A stretch of 8,748 bases of DNA from Gemmatimonadales bacterium UBA1120 (GCA_002313925.1 DCAZ01000023.1:1-8748); one strand, 5' to 3'; counted from the stretch's first letter, positions 1-7,005 are shown. Program-made: numbers and translations. Notes: generated from the letters alone by a model not told the origin.

Positions 1-69
1 CAGCGTACTAGGCCGAGGGTTACAACGGAGCACTAGAAGATGCGGATATGGGAAACTAGGACGTCGTTC
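1..69. other. Window edge downstream of the M23 gene, no gene seen
   Basis: These bases lie just past the stop codon of the minus-strand lipoprotein gene. I see no stem-loop followed by a T-run on the minus strand, so no intrinsic terminator is visible before the window ends. A minus-strand GTG at 31-33 stays open to the edge but has no ribosome binding site, so I do not call a gene from it. Confidence 0.4.
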
Positions 70-1422
70 CTACTGTTGCTGGTCCCCGATCCATCCGGTG
101 TGCCCATTCGGTGTAAGCACGTAGAGATATCCCTCATAGCGTCCAAGGATTGGCAGTTCTGTACCAGCATCTAGCTGTGCGATTACAGATGCGGTATACG
201 AAGGACTTGAAAGTATCGTCTGGTTTTGGGCTGCGATTTCCGAGCCGAGCGGAAGATCAGCAGGTTCTGTAAGACGAGAAGCCACATAGCCGTATGCGCC
301 ATCTGGGAGTCTGACACGGAAATATTCACCGGATCCTGCGAGGACTCGAAGTGGCGTGTACTGACCGAGTTCTCGAAGGACTTCCCCACGACGGGTCGGG
401 GCCGCACGTAGGCGGATGCCGTCGTTCAAGAGTCGAACCCATTCCCCGAGTTGTCCAAGGTCTGCGGTTTGCTCCTCCATATTGCCACGGGGTGGCCTCA
501 GGAATGGGTCAGGATTAACTGGACCCTCTCCACGCCGATAAATCCCAAAATGCAAATGTGGAGGGGTTGTGCGTGCGTTCCCGGTATTACCGACAAACCC
601 AAGCGTGTCTCCAATCTCTACCTCTTGGCCACGACTTACTGCCTGACTGTCCAAGTGAGCGAAGTAGATATTTGAGTTTCTGATCGGATCACGTAGCCAG
701 ACGACCTTGCCTCCCAAGTTGGTTACCTGTACACGGTTGACTCGGCCGGCTGATGTGGCGAGCACCGGTGTCCCTCTCCGTGCAAAAATATCCACTCCGT
801 CATGGCTTCTTCGCCCAGCATCTCTATCCACTCCGAACACACTCTGGATTGAGCGGACCCCATGTCCTTCTACAGGGAAGGCGAGTTGGGCTTCAAGCTG
901 GAGCGTGACGGTATAGGCGCCCCCTCGGAGGAGTTCTGGTTGCAGCCTCAGCAGAAAATCCCCGCCTCTCCAGGGCTCATGTTCGAATGTCTCAGGTACT
1001 GAATCTGTAGAGAGGATTGGTCGTGGTGGATCGTCTTCGTTCTCTGCCATTCGGAAGAGATCGACAAAGACCCGTGTCTCCTCACCGTTTGTTAAGGAGA
1101 TCTTAGCAGTAAGCCGCTGACCCCGACCGATCGTCAAACGGTACGCTACTGCACTTGGTTGCTCAGGTGTTATGAACCCCTCTTCCTGGAACGGGAGAGA
1201 TATCTCCACAGGAGCCTGAACGGCTTGGTGTGCGGCAAGAAGCCAATCACGCCCAAGTGCTGTGGTCGTGAGTCCTGCATCAGATAGTGAGGCTTGGTAG
1301 GCCTCGTGGGGGGTCATGTCCCGGAAGCGGTCTTGGACCTGTTCGATCTCTTCACAAGCCGAGAGACCTATGAAGGAAAGAACTACCCCTAAACCAAGTG
1401 GGAATCTATTGAGCTTCAACAC
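70..1422 (-). CDS. M23 (LytM-type) metallopeptidase lipoprotein with tandem SH3-like domains
   Basis: Probable envelope-anchored peptidoglycan endopeptidase, or an activator of such enzymes, of 450 residues. The N-terminus has a basic start, a hydrophobic stretch and a lipobox LSAC with the lipidated Cys at 23. Residues about 75-180 form a beta-rich region reminiscent of PPC-type (pre-peptidase) domains. The M23 core spans about 190-310. Its expected zinc ligands are present: H207 and D211 in the HxxxD motif and H291 in HLH, with H256 (AHLD) and H289 as the catalytic histidines. The domain therefore looks active, unlike degenerate EnvC or NlpD LytM factors. Two SH3-like repeats follow at about 325-385 and 395-448 and may bind the cell wall. 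The start is GTG, preceded by GGAG with a 4-base gap. It is divergent from the large operon. In many Proteobacteria the LytM lipoprotein nlpD lies beside surE-pcm; this protein has SH3 repeats and no visible LysM, so I do not call it NlpD. Confidence 0.9.
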   Translation of the reverse strand: MLKLNRFPLGLGVVLSFIGLSACEEIEQVQDRFRDMTPHEAYQASLSDAGLTTTALGRDWLLAAHQAVQAPVEISLPFQEEGFITPEQPSAVAYRLTIGRGQRLTAKISLTNGEETRVFVDLFRMAENEDDPPRPILSTDSVPETFEHEPWRGGDFLLRLQPELLRGGAYTVTLQLEAQLAFPVEGHGVRSIQSVFGVDRDAGRRSHDGVDIFARRGTPVLATSAGRVNRVQVTNLGGKVVWLRDPIRNSNIYFAHLDSQAVSRGQEVEIGDTLGFVGNTGNARTTPPHLHFGIYRRGEGPVNPDPFLRPPRGNMEEQTADLGQLGEWVRLLNDGIRLRAAPTRRGEVLRELGQYTPLRVLAGSGEYFRVRLPDGAYGYVASRLTEPADLPLGSEIAAQNQTILSSPSYTASVIAQLDAGTELPILGRYEGYLYVLTPNGHTGWIGDQQQ

Positions 1423-1450
1423 GTCGCTCCAGAGATCTGTTCAGTGGGCA

Positions 1451-1462
1451 TAAGGCCCCTTA
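1451..1462. repeat. Short palindrome TAAGG-CC-CCTTA
   Basis: A perfect 5-base inverted repeat with a 2-base centre lies about 30 bases upstream of the lipoprotein start. It would be in that gene's 5' leader if transcription begins further upstream. It overlaps an alternative small stem, GGGC (1446-1449) with GCCC (1455-1458). Palindromes this short are common by chance, so function is uncertain. Confidence 0.25.
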
Positions 1463-1484
1463 AGCCGTAGTTCTGTGTTGCCCT

Positions 1485-1518
1485 CTACAGACGAACCTGC
1501 TTAGAAAAGCATCTGTAG
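1485..1518. repeat. Interrupted 12-bp inverted repeat in the divergent intergenic region
   Basis: The left arm has CTACAGA (1485-1491), then six unpaired bases CGAACC, then TGCTT (1498-1502). The loop is AGAA. The uninterrupted right arm AAGCA plus TCTGTAG (1507-1518) pairs with both left segments, giving 12 Watson-Crick pairs around a one-sided bulge. A second AAGCAT at 1522-1527 could compete for the TGCTT segment. On the minus strand the element sits about 60 to 95 bases before the lipoprotein start, so it could be an mRNA leader structure or a DNA operator for either divergent gene. No T-run follows in either direction, so it is not a standard terminator. Confidence 0.45.
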
Positions 1519-1609
1519 GTCAAGCATAAAAATTGTAGGCCTGATATAGGATAGTTAGCTTTTCTCGGCTTATCACCCCGCTTTCCCCTCGTCACTCAGT
1601 GAGCCGTCT

Positions 1610-2881
1610 GTGATCCGGATCGCCGAAATTGAAGCTGGAAGCATCGCGGAAGAGCTCAATCTTGAGATCGGAACGCGAGTCGTGCGCATCAACGGTGAGC
1701 ACGTGCGCGATGGTATCGACCTCACTTTCCTTCTTGCGGATACTGAGATCGAGCTGGAGACCGTGTCTCCTGCTGGGGATATTGTCTTCTATGAAATCGA
1801 GCGGGAACCGGGAAATGCGATGGGGATCGTTCCCGCTCCAGACCAGATCCGAGAGTGCGCGAATAAGTGTGTCTTCTGCTTTATCGATGGGAACCCTGAA
1901 GGTGCGAGACAGACGCTATGGCTACGGGATGATGACTTCCGACTTTCATTCACATACGGGAGTTATGTCACTCTAACTAATCTTGGACCGAAGGGCCTTC
2001 AACGACTGATAGACCAAGGAATATCACCGCTATACGTAAGTGTACATGCGACCGAGGCCGAAGTAAGAGAACGTCTTTTAGTTAACGAAAGAGCTGGTCT
2101 CATAATGGATCAGTTGCGAGATCTCATAGAAGGTGGCCTTGAAGTACATACACAGGTGGTCTTGTGTCCGGGCTGGAACGACGGAGAACACCTTGATCGC
2201 ACGATAGCCGATCTCTGGGGTCTTGGACCCGCAGTTCGATCTCTCTCGGTCGTGCCGGTTGGCTTGACTCGCTACAACCTTAACCGGCCTGCACGACTAC
2301 TTCGGGCTTCGGAAGCGGTCTCGGCGATAGGGCAGGTTGATGAAGCCCGCAGGCTTGGGGACCAAGGGAGAGGATTCGGGTGGTGTTATGCGGCTGATGA
2401 GATGTACTTGATTGCAGGCCTACCACTTCCGGAGGCTTCCTACTACGACGACGGTGCACTTTATGAGAACGGAGTTGGTGCGATCCGACGCTTTATAGAT
2501 GGGTTTGAGCGTGGGTTGTCTGAGGTCCCCCGATTCGAAGGACGCAGAATCCGATTGGTGACCGGTGGGTCTATGGCTCCATTTCTGGGTGAGAGAGCCT
2601 CGGCGCTGGCGGCAGCAACGGCAGCGTCCGTTGAGATAGTGCACGTTGAGAATCGCTACTTTGGTGATACGGTCACGATAGCTGGGTTGCTGGGAGGGAG
2701 AGACATCATTGATGCACTGCAGAATACGCAGTCCGGAGATCTGGTCGTCCTACCAGCTGAAGCTCTTAATGCTGACGATATCTTTATTGATGACGTTCCA
2801 ATGAATGAACTCGAAAGGGCACTTGCACCAGCATTGGTCTGTACCGGACATGAGGTAACGGAAGCGTTGAGGTCGGTATGA
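1610..2881 (+). CDS. PDZ / radical-SAM / DUF512 protein of unknown function
   Basis: A 423-residue member of the conserved family that joins a PDZ-like N-terminus, a radical-SAM-like core and a DUF512 C-terminal region; a cyanobacterial relative is modelled as TIGR03279. The PDZ-like part covers about residues 1-60 (GSIAEELNLEIGTRVVRING). A CxxxCxxC cluster at C83, C87 and C90 within CANKCVFCFID is the expected [4Fe-4S]-binding motif of radical SAM enzymes. The C-terminal region shows family-typical patches ENGVG (286-290) and RYFGDTVTIAGLL (349-361). Substrate and reaction are unknown. The GTG start lacks a good ribosome binding site; the next codons read IRIAEIEAGS, which matches where PDZ homology should begin, and I see no better start. 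Its stop overlaps the der start as ATGA, which suggests translational coupling. The same neighbour order with der, plsY and gpsA occurs in other bacteria from memory. Confidence 0.9.
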   Translation: MIRIAEIEAGSIAEELNLEIGTRVVRINGEHVRDGIDLTFLLADTEIELETVSPAGDIVFYEIEREPGNAMGIVPAPDQIRECANKCVFCFIDGNPEGARQTLWLRDDDFRLSFTYGSYVTLTNLGPKGLQRLIDQGISPLYVSVHATEAEVRERLLVNERAGLIMDQLRDLIEGGLEVHTQVVLCPGWNDGEHLDRTIADLWGLGPAVRSLSVVPVGLTRYNLNRPARLLRASEAVSAIGQVDEARRLGDQGRGFGWCYAADEMYLIAGLPLPEASYYDDGALYENGVGAIRRFIDGFERGLSEVPRFEGRRIRLVTGGSMAPFLGERASALAAATAASVEIVHVENRYFGDTVTIAGLLGGRDIIDALQNTQSGDLVVLPAEALNADDIFIDDVPMNELERALAPALVCTGHEVTEALRSV

Positions 2882-4209
2882 GTGGACAGCTTCCCATTCT
2901 TGCAGTTGTCGGCCGCCCGAACGTTGGTAAATCAACCTTCTTTAATCGGGTTATCGGGGCCCGGGTCGCGATCGTAGATGATCAGCCGGGCGTAACTAGA
3001 GATCGAAATTTTGCACCTGCAGATTGGGCGGGTCGGCATTTTTTCATTGTTGATACTGGGGGAGTTATTGAGGGAAGTGACGAACCGCTCGATAGAGCTG
3101 TACGTGAGCAGGCATTTGCTGCTGTCACAGAATCTGACGTAATCCTCTTCCTCGTTGACGGGCATCAGGGTGTACATCCTCTCGACGAGAAACTCGCTGA
3201 CGTTCTGCGTAAATCACAAAAGCCGGTGCTCTTGGTAGCAAATAAGATTGACAATCTCCCCAATGACCACCGACATCAGGAGTTCTGGTCACTGGGTATG
3301 GGAGAGCCTATCCCGGTTAGTTCGCTGTCGGGTAAGGGGTCCGGAGACCTCTTAGATCTAGTGGTGGAGGCACTTCCTGAAGTTACATCAGTGGATCAAG
3401 AGGATGAGGCATTGATCCGGGTAGCAGTTGTGGGGAAACCCAATGTGGGCAAATCAAGTTTCGTGAACCGGCTAATCGGGGAAGACAGGGTTGTCGTTTC
3501 CGATATTCCGGGCACCACTCGCGATCCAGTCGATACACTATTCCGGTACCACAACCGGACACTCGTCTTTGTCGACACAGCAGGACTCAGGCGTCAGACG
3601 AAAGTGAAGGACAACCTAGAGTATTACAGTGCGCTCAGAACCGATCGAGTTGTATACGCAGCTGATGTGTGTCTCGTCTTGATTGACGCGAGTGAGCAGG
3701 AATTGCATGCCCAGGATATCAAGATCCTGAGAACAGCCTGGGAGGCAGGGAAGGCAGTCGTTTTACTCATGAACAAGTGGGATCTTGTTGAGAAGGATAC
3801 GATGACCGGGCCCGCATTCGAAAAGAAAATGCGTGAGCGCATTCCATTCCTTCGCTGGATCCCCATGCTCTTTACGTCAGCGTTAACGGGGCAAAGAATT
3901 CGAAAGTGCCTGGACTTGATCGTTGAGGTACATGAAGAGAGACGTAGGCGGATAGAAACGCATGAGGTCAACGAGGTTTTAGGGGCCGTGCTCAGACGCC
4001 AGCCGCCTCCGCTTTATAGGGGGCGTCGGGTAAAGGTGAAGTACGGAACTCAAGTAACCATTGCCCCACCTACTTTTGCTATTTTCTCGAACTATCCGAA
4101 CGCCTTACCCGCGCCCTACATTCGCTACCTTGAAAGTGGTTTCCGTGAAGCTTGGGGGTTTATGGGGACACCGATTCGTCTTCGTTTCAGAACTGGTCGA
4201 GAAAAGTGA
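2878..4209 (+). CDS. der: Ribosome-assembly GTPase Der (EngA)
   Basis: Double-GTPase needed for maturation of the 50S ribosomal subunit, acting in the cytoplasm. At 443 residues it is of normal length. The first G domain has GRPNVGKS (12-19), PGVTRD (37-42), DTGG (59-62) and NKID (122-125). The second has GKPNVGKS (186-193), PGTTRD (211-216), DTAG (233-236) and NKWD (299-302). A KH-like domain fills about 353-443, ending in the typical YIRYLESGFREAWGFMGTPIRLRFR-type block (414-438). All nucleotide-binding motifs are intact. The ATG at 2878 follows GAGGT with a 4-base gap and overlaps the previous stop (ATGA). Its own stop overlaps the plsY start (GTGA). Identification is secure because only Der has this tandem G-domain plus KH arrangement. 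Confidence 0.98.
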   Translation: MSGQLPILAVVGRPNVGKSTFFNRVIGARVAIVDDQPGVTRDRNFAPADWAGRHFFIVDTGGVIEGSDEPLDRAVREQAFAAVTESDVILFLVDGHQGVHPLDEKLADVLRKSQKPVLLVANKIDNLPNDHRHQEFWSLGMGEPIPVSSLSGKGSGDLLDLVVEALPEVTSVDQEDEALIRVAVVGKPNVGKSSFVNRLIGEDRVVVSDIPGTTRDPVDTLFRYHNRTLVFVDTAGLRRQTKVKDNLEYYSALRTDRVVYAADVCLVLIDASEQELHAQDIKILRTAWEAGKAVVLLMNKWDLVEKDTMTGPAFEKKMRERIPFLRWIPMLFTSALTGQRIRKCLDLIVEVHEERRRRIETHEVNEVLGAVLRRQPPPLYRGRRVKVKYGTQVTIAPPTFAIFSNYPNALPAPYIRYLESGFREAWGFMGTPIRLRFRTGREK

Positions 4210-4835
4210 CTTACGCCTTGCTCGCGCTATCATATGTGCTCGGGGCCACGCCCAGTAGTTACTGGGTCTCCCGGCTGGTACGCGGTATCGACCTGCGACA
4301 GCACGGCTCGGGTAATCTTGGAGCGACCAATGTCTTCCGCATTGTAGGCCCTGGTTGGGCAGCCCCAGTCATGGTTGTTGATGTAGTAAAAGGGTTTGTC
4401 CCGGTATGGCTCTTCCCGCGATTGATTGATGCGACTTTTGGCTGGACGCTTGCATTCGGTGGAGCAGCGATTGTCGGGCACATTTTCTCTTTCTGGGTGG
4501 GATTTAAGGGAGGTAAGGGAGTTGCTACCAGTGCCGGAGTACTATTAGCACTTGCTCCGTGGGCTGTTCTCGGATGCTTCGCGGTATGGTGCGCACTCAC
4601 ATTTCCAACCGGCTATGTGGCATTAGGATCGATCGGTGCTGCAGTTAGCCTTCCGATTTTTGTCTTGCTTACACCTGACCGAGGTGGTGAGGGGCTCATG
4701 TGGTTCTCACTAGCACTGGCAGTTTTCGTTACCTGGGCTCACCGCTCAAATCTCAAACGGATTCTGGCTGGTACTGAGAGTAGATTCAAGTGGAGCGGTG
4801 ATGCTAAAGCTGAGGATCATAGCGAGGTAGCGTGA
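4206..4835 (+). CDS. plsY: Acyl-phosphate:glycerol-3-phosphate acyltransferase PlsY
   Basis: Inner-membrane enzyme that transfers an acyl chain from acyl-phosphate (made by PlsX) to sn-glycerol-3-phosphate, giving lysophosphatidic acid, the first committed step of phospholipid synthesis. From GTG 4206 it is 209 residues, the usual family size. Several hydrophobic helices are visible. The three family motifs are present: GSGNLGATN (34-42), GFKGGKGVAT (about 99-107, the glycine-rich acyl-phosphate site) and the HRSN segment (179-182) near the C-terminus. I choose GTG 4206 over ATG 4152 because it gives a GTGA overlap with the der stop and begins directly with the first membrane helix (TYALLALSYVLG); the longer start would add 18 polar residues encoded inside der. 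The ribosome binding site is weak, so expression probably depends on coupling to der. The next gene, gpsA, supplies its substrate. Confidence 0.95.
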   Translation: MTYALLALSYVLGATPSSYWVSRLVRGIDLRQHGSGNLGATNVFRIVGPGWAAPVMVVDVVKGFVPVWLFPRLIDATFGWTLAFGGAAIVGHIFSFWVGFKGGKGVATSAGVLLALAPWAVLGCFAVWCALTFPTGYVALGSIGAAVSLPIFVLLTPDRGGEGLMWFSLALAVFVTWAHRSNLKRILAGTESRFKWSGDAKAEDHSEVA

Positions 4836-5848
4836 GCGAAAATCGCCGGATTGCTGTGATTGGCGCAGGTGCTTGGGGCACCGCACTGGGAACGCTTTTG
4901 GCCGAGAAGGATGAACTCACGGTAACAATGTGGTCTTTTGAAGCAGATGTAGCAGATAGTATCAACGAGCTTCACCAGAATCGGTATTTGCCGGGAATAG
5001 ATTTGCCGGATGCACTTCGAGCAGAGACTGACCTCTCGAGGACTCTGGAGGGAGCTTCGGTAGTGCTTTCCGCTAGTCCGGCCCAGGTCGTACGCGAGGT
5101 GATGACGGAGGCAGCCCCGAGTGTGCCAGTGAATGCTCTTGTTGTGAGTGCCTCTAAGGGAATAGAGAACGGAACACTTCTTAGAATGGACGAAGTGCTT
5201 GGTCAGATTCTTCCGAAACAAAGCATGGAGCGTTTTTGTGTGCTCTCTGGCCCAGGCTTTGCGAAAGAGGTTGTGAGTCATGCTCCCACGGCTGTGGTAA
5301 TAGCCGGGCGAACAGCCGAGGCAGCTAACGAGGCTCAGGACATTTTTCAGACCCCTTATTTTCGAATCTACACCAGTACAGACATTGTTGGCGTGGAGTT
5401 AGGTGGCGCGCTTAAGAATGTTGTGGCGCTTGCAGCAGGAATTGTCTCCGGACTGGGATACGGACACAATACAATTGCTGCTGTTATTACTCGTGGCTTG
5501 GCTGAGATAACCCGTCTTGGGGTCGCGATGGGCAGTGACAGAGCTACTTTTTCAGGGTTGGCCGGGATGGGCGACCTCTTGTTGACTTGCACGGGGGACC
5601 TGAGTCGCAATCGCACGGTTGGATACCGGTTAGGACAAGGAGAGTCACTGCAGGAAATTCTATCCGACATGAAGGCGGTAGCCGAGGGAGTAAAAACTAC
5701 TGAGTCGGTATACGAATTGGCGAAAGATCGTGGTGTAGAAATGCCAATTGTGGAGCAAGTCTACGGGGTCTTGAATAATACAATTAAGCCCGCAGATGCC
5801 CTAGAAATGTTGATGCTCAGAGAGCCCACATCTGAGGAATGGCAGTAG
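4832..5848 (+). CDS. gpsA: Glycerol-3-phosphate dehydrogenase [NAD(P)+] GpsA
   Basis: Cytoplasmic enzyme that reduces dihydroxyacetone phosphate to sn-glycerol-3-phosphate for phospholipid synthesis; 338 residues, normal length. The N-terminal Rossmann fold carries GAGAWG (11-16). Active-site elements are SASKG with K109, the catalytic-lysine block GALKN with K195, GMGDL with D248 and SRNR with R261. A small oddity is GPGFAKE at 140-146, where most family members I know have Ser or Thr in place of the Gly at 142. GTG 4832 overlaps the plsY stop (GTGA) and follows GAGGT with a short 3-base gap. It forms a substrate-product pair with plsY upstream. The gene ends with TAG at 5846-5848, and merR follows after a 37-base gap that contains a hairpin. 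Confidence 0.98.
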   Translation: MSENRRIAVIGAGAWGTALGTLLAEKDELTVTMWSFEADVADSINELHQNRYLPGIDLPDALRAETDLSRTLEGASVVLSASPAQVVREVMTEAAPSVPVNALVVSASKGIENGTLLRMDEVLGQILPKQSMERFCVLSGPGFAKEVVSHAPTAVVIAGRTAEAANEAQDIFQTPYFRIYTSTDIVGVELGGALKNVVALAAGIVSGLGYGHNTIAAVITRGLAEITRLGVAMGSDRATFSGLAGMGDLLLTCTGDLSRNRTVGYRLGQGESLQEILSDMKAVAEGVKTTESVYELAKDRGVEMPIVEQVYGVLNNTIKPADALEMLMLREPTSEEWQ

Positions 5849-5861
5849 TATAAGCAGTCGG

Positions 5862-5881
5862 ATTCCTAGACCCCTAGGAGT
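5862..5881 (+). promoter_or_regulatory. Hairpin that buries the merR ribosome binding site
   Basis: TCCTAG (5864-5869) and CTAGGA (5874-5879) form a perfect 6-base inverted repeat around a 4-base ACCC loop. One G-U pair and one A-T pair extend it to eight pairs at 5862-5881. The right arm contains the AGGAG (5876-5880) that is the ribosome binding site of the following merR-type gene. In mRNA the fold would mask that site; as DNA the palindrome could be an operator, including one for the regulator itself. The fold and the overlap are seen in the sequence; any regulatory role is inferred. Confidence 0.5.
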
Positions 5882-5885
5882 GAGG

Positions 5886-6239
5886 ATGAACGAGCCCGTT
5901 ACCAAAAAGGTGTACTACTCCATCGGTGAGGTCTGTGACCTGACAGGGTTAAAGCCGCATGTCCTCCGTTATTGGGAAACTCAGTTTGAAGTATTAAGAC
6001 CGACCAAGAATCGGGCAGGGAATCGAGTCTTTAGGTCAAAAGAGATCGAAGTCATTATGCTCGTGAAACGGCTTCTTTATGAGCAGAAATACACAATTGA
6101 GGGTGCGAACAAAAAGCTTCTCGAAATACGCGCAGGCGGTAAACTTGAAGAAGAACGGCGTGGTGTACTCGGATCCGAGGTGTTACAAGGCCTGAAGGCT
6201 GATCTGCTAGAGCTAAAGGAAACCCTCGGTCACAGTTAA
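5886..6239 (+). CDS. MerR-family transcriptional regulator, small
   Basis: A 117-residue DNA-binding protein. The N-terminus has the MerR helix-turn-helix (YSIGEVCDLTGLKPHVLRYW, residues 11-30) followed by the wing with NRAGNRVFR (42-50). The C-terminus from about 86 is a charged, leucine-rich helix (EVLQGLKADLLELKETL) that probably makes the antiparallel coiled-coil dimer. There is no effector-binding domain and only one cysteine, inside the recognition region, so it is not a metal sensor of the MerR/CueR type. I start it at ATG 5886, five bases after AGGAG (5876-5880); the GTG at 5880 overlaps that site and is less likely. It lies inside the envelope operon between gpsA and surE. Targets are unknown, and autoregulation is a reasonable guess given the palindrome at its start. 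Confidence 0.9.
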   Translation: MNEPVTKKVYYSIGEVCDLTGLKPHVLRYWETQFEVLRPTKNRAGNRVFRSKEIEVIMLVKRLLYEQKYTIEGANKKLLEIRAGGKLEEERRGVLGSEVLQGLKADLLELKETLGHS

Positions 6240-6255
6240 CCGACACAGCCTGGCG

Positions 6256-7005
6256 ATGAATATTCTCTGCACGAACGACGACGGCTATCTCGCTAACGGA
6301 ATTCGTGTACTCGCTAGTGCAGCAAGCACATTGGGTTCCGTGACTGTTGTCGCGCCTGACCGAGAACAGAGTGCCACTAGCAATTCCCTCACTCTCCATC
6401 ACCCATTACGTGCACGTCTGACCTCGGACAACTCCTATGTGGTCGACGGAACTCCGACGGACTGCGTGATCCTCGCGGTCAATGGGCTTCTCCCAGGTCA
6501 GCCAGACATCTGCCTATCCGGGGTGAATCATGGCCCAAACATGGGTGAAGACGTTCTCTATTCAGGAACTGTTGCAGCTGCGATGGAAGCGACAGTGATT
6601 GGAATTCCAGCGATTGCAATTTCATACGTTCAAGATCGGCCAGAAGAACTAGAGGGTTGGGAGTCAGTGGTGCGTGTGATCTTGGGGAAAATCTTAGGAC
6701 GGGAGGACTTTCCTGCGGACACCCTCTTCAATGTGAACTTACCTGCAGTGCCACCCGATGAAGTGCGAGGGATTAAGGTTACAACACTTGGTCGTCGACG
6801 ATATTCGGATGCGATTACGCGAGCGAATGACCCCTCTGGTAGGGAATACTTTTGGATCGGGGGCGGCACAGTTAACTGGAGGGGTGCAGAGGATTCTGAT
6901 TTTCAGGCGGTTGAAGACGGGTATGTCTCTGTCACACCGTTGCATCTTGACCTCACGAACTACAAGCTCCTTGAGGAGATTCGGGCGTGGGAACTAGCCC
7001 TTTAG
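6256..7005 (+). CDS. surE: 5'/3'-nucleotidase SurE
   Basis: Metal-dependent phosphatase acting on nucleoside monophosphates, cytoplasmic, linked with survival in stationary phase in E. coli. At 249 residues it is of normal size. The metal-site residues are intact: N7-D8-D9-G10 at the N-terminus, S39 in REQSATSNS, and the SGVNHGPN block (88-95) with the ligand asparagine N91. YSGTVAAAMEA just after is also a family hallmark. The ATG at 6256 comes 16 bases after the merR stop and has only a weak upstream site, so it may rely on readthrough ribosomes. Its 3' end overlaps pcm by 19 bases. The surE-pcm pair is widely conserved. Confidence 0.97.
   Translation: MNILCTNDDGYLANGIRVLASAASTLGSVTVVAPDREQSATSNSLTLHHPLRARLTSDNSYVVDGTPTDCVILAVNGLLPGQPDICLSGVNHGPNMGEDVLYSGTVAAAMEATVIGIPAIAISYVQDRPEELEGWESVVRVILGKILGREDFPADTLFNVNLPAVPPDEVRGIKVTTLGRRRYSDAITRANDPSGREYFWIGGGTVNWRGAEDSDFQAVEDGYVSVTPLHLDLTNYKLLEEIRAWELAL
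6973..6978 (+). promoter_or_regulatory. Ribosome binding site of pcm inside surE
   Basis: GAGGAG lies eight bases before GTG 6987, within the last codons of surE. It decides the pcm start: no other nearby start codon in that frame has such a site. Confidence 0.65.

Larger units (their letters stand above)
1423..1609. promoter_or_regulatory. Divergent intergenic region between the M23 gene and the DUF512-der operon
   Basis: This 187-base stretch must hold the minus-strand promoter of the lipoprotein gene and probably the promoter of the plus-strand operon. It is AT-rich around 1525-1560. On the plus strand there is a -10-like TATAGGAT near 1545-1552 without a good -35 at standard spacing. On the minus strand a TTGACC (complement of 1518-1523) resembles a -35, but the box 17 bases on is poor. 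I therefore cannot fix either promoter. Two inverted repeats, at 1451-1462 and 1485-1518, lie inside it. The plus-strand GTG at 1610 has no clear ribosome binding site. Confidence 0.45.

Noticed and set aside
226..411. Plus-strand open frame of 61 residues within the M23 gene
   Set aside because: It is antisense to a gene with clear domains, has no domain of its own and no ribosome binding site I can support.
4152..4205. Upstream ATG start for plsY
   Set aside because: It adds 18 polar residues inside der before the first membrane helix; GTG 4206 gives the usual length and a GTGA overlap.
4817..5281. 154-residue minus-strand open frame opposite gpsA
   Set aside because: It is antisense to a certain gpsA, is rich in Cys, His and Arg with no recognisable domain, and has no supporting context.
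5880..5885. GTG start for the merR gene
   Set aside because: It overlaps the AGGAG site, which is ideally spaced for the ATG at 5886.
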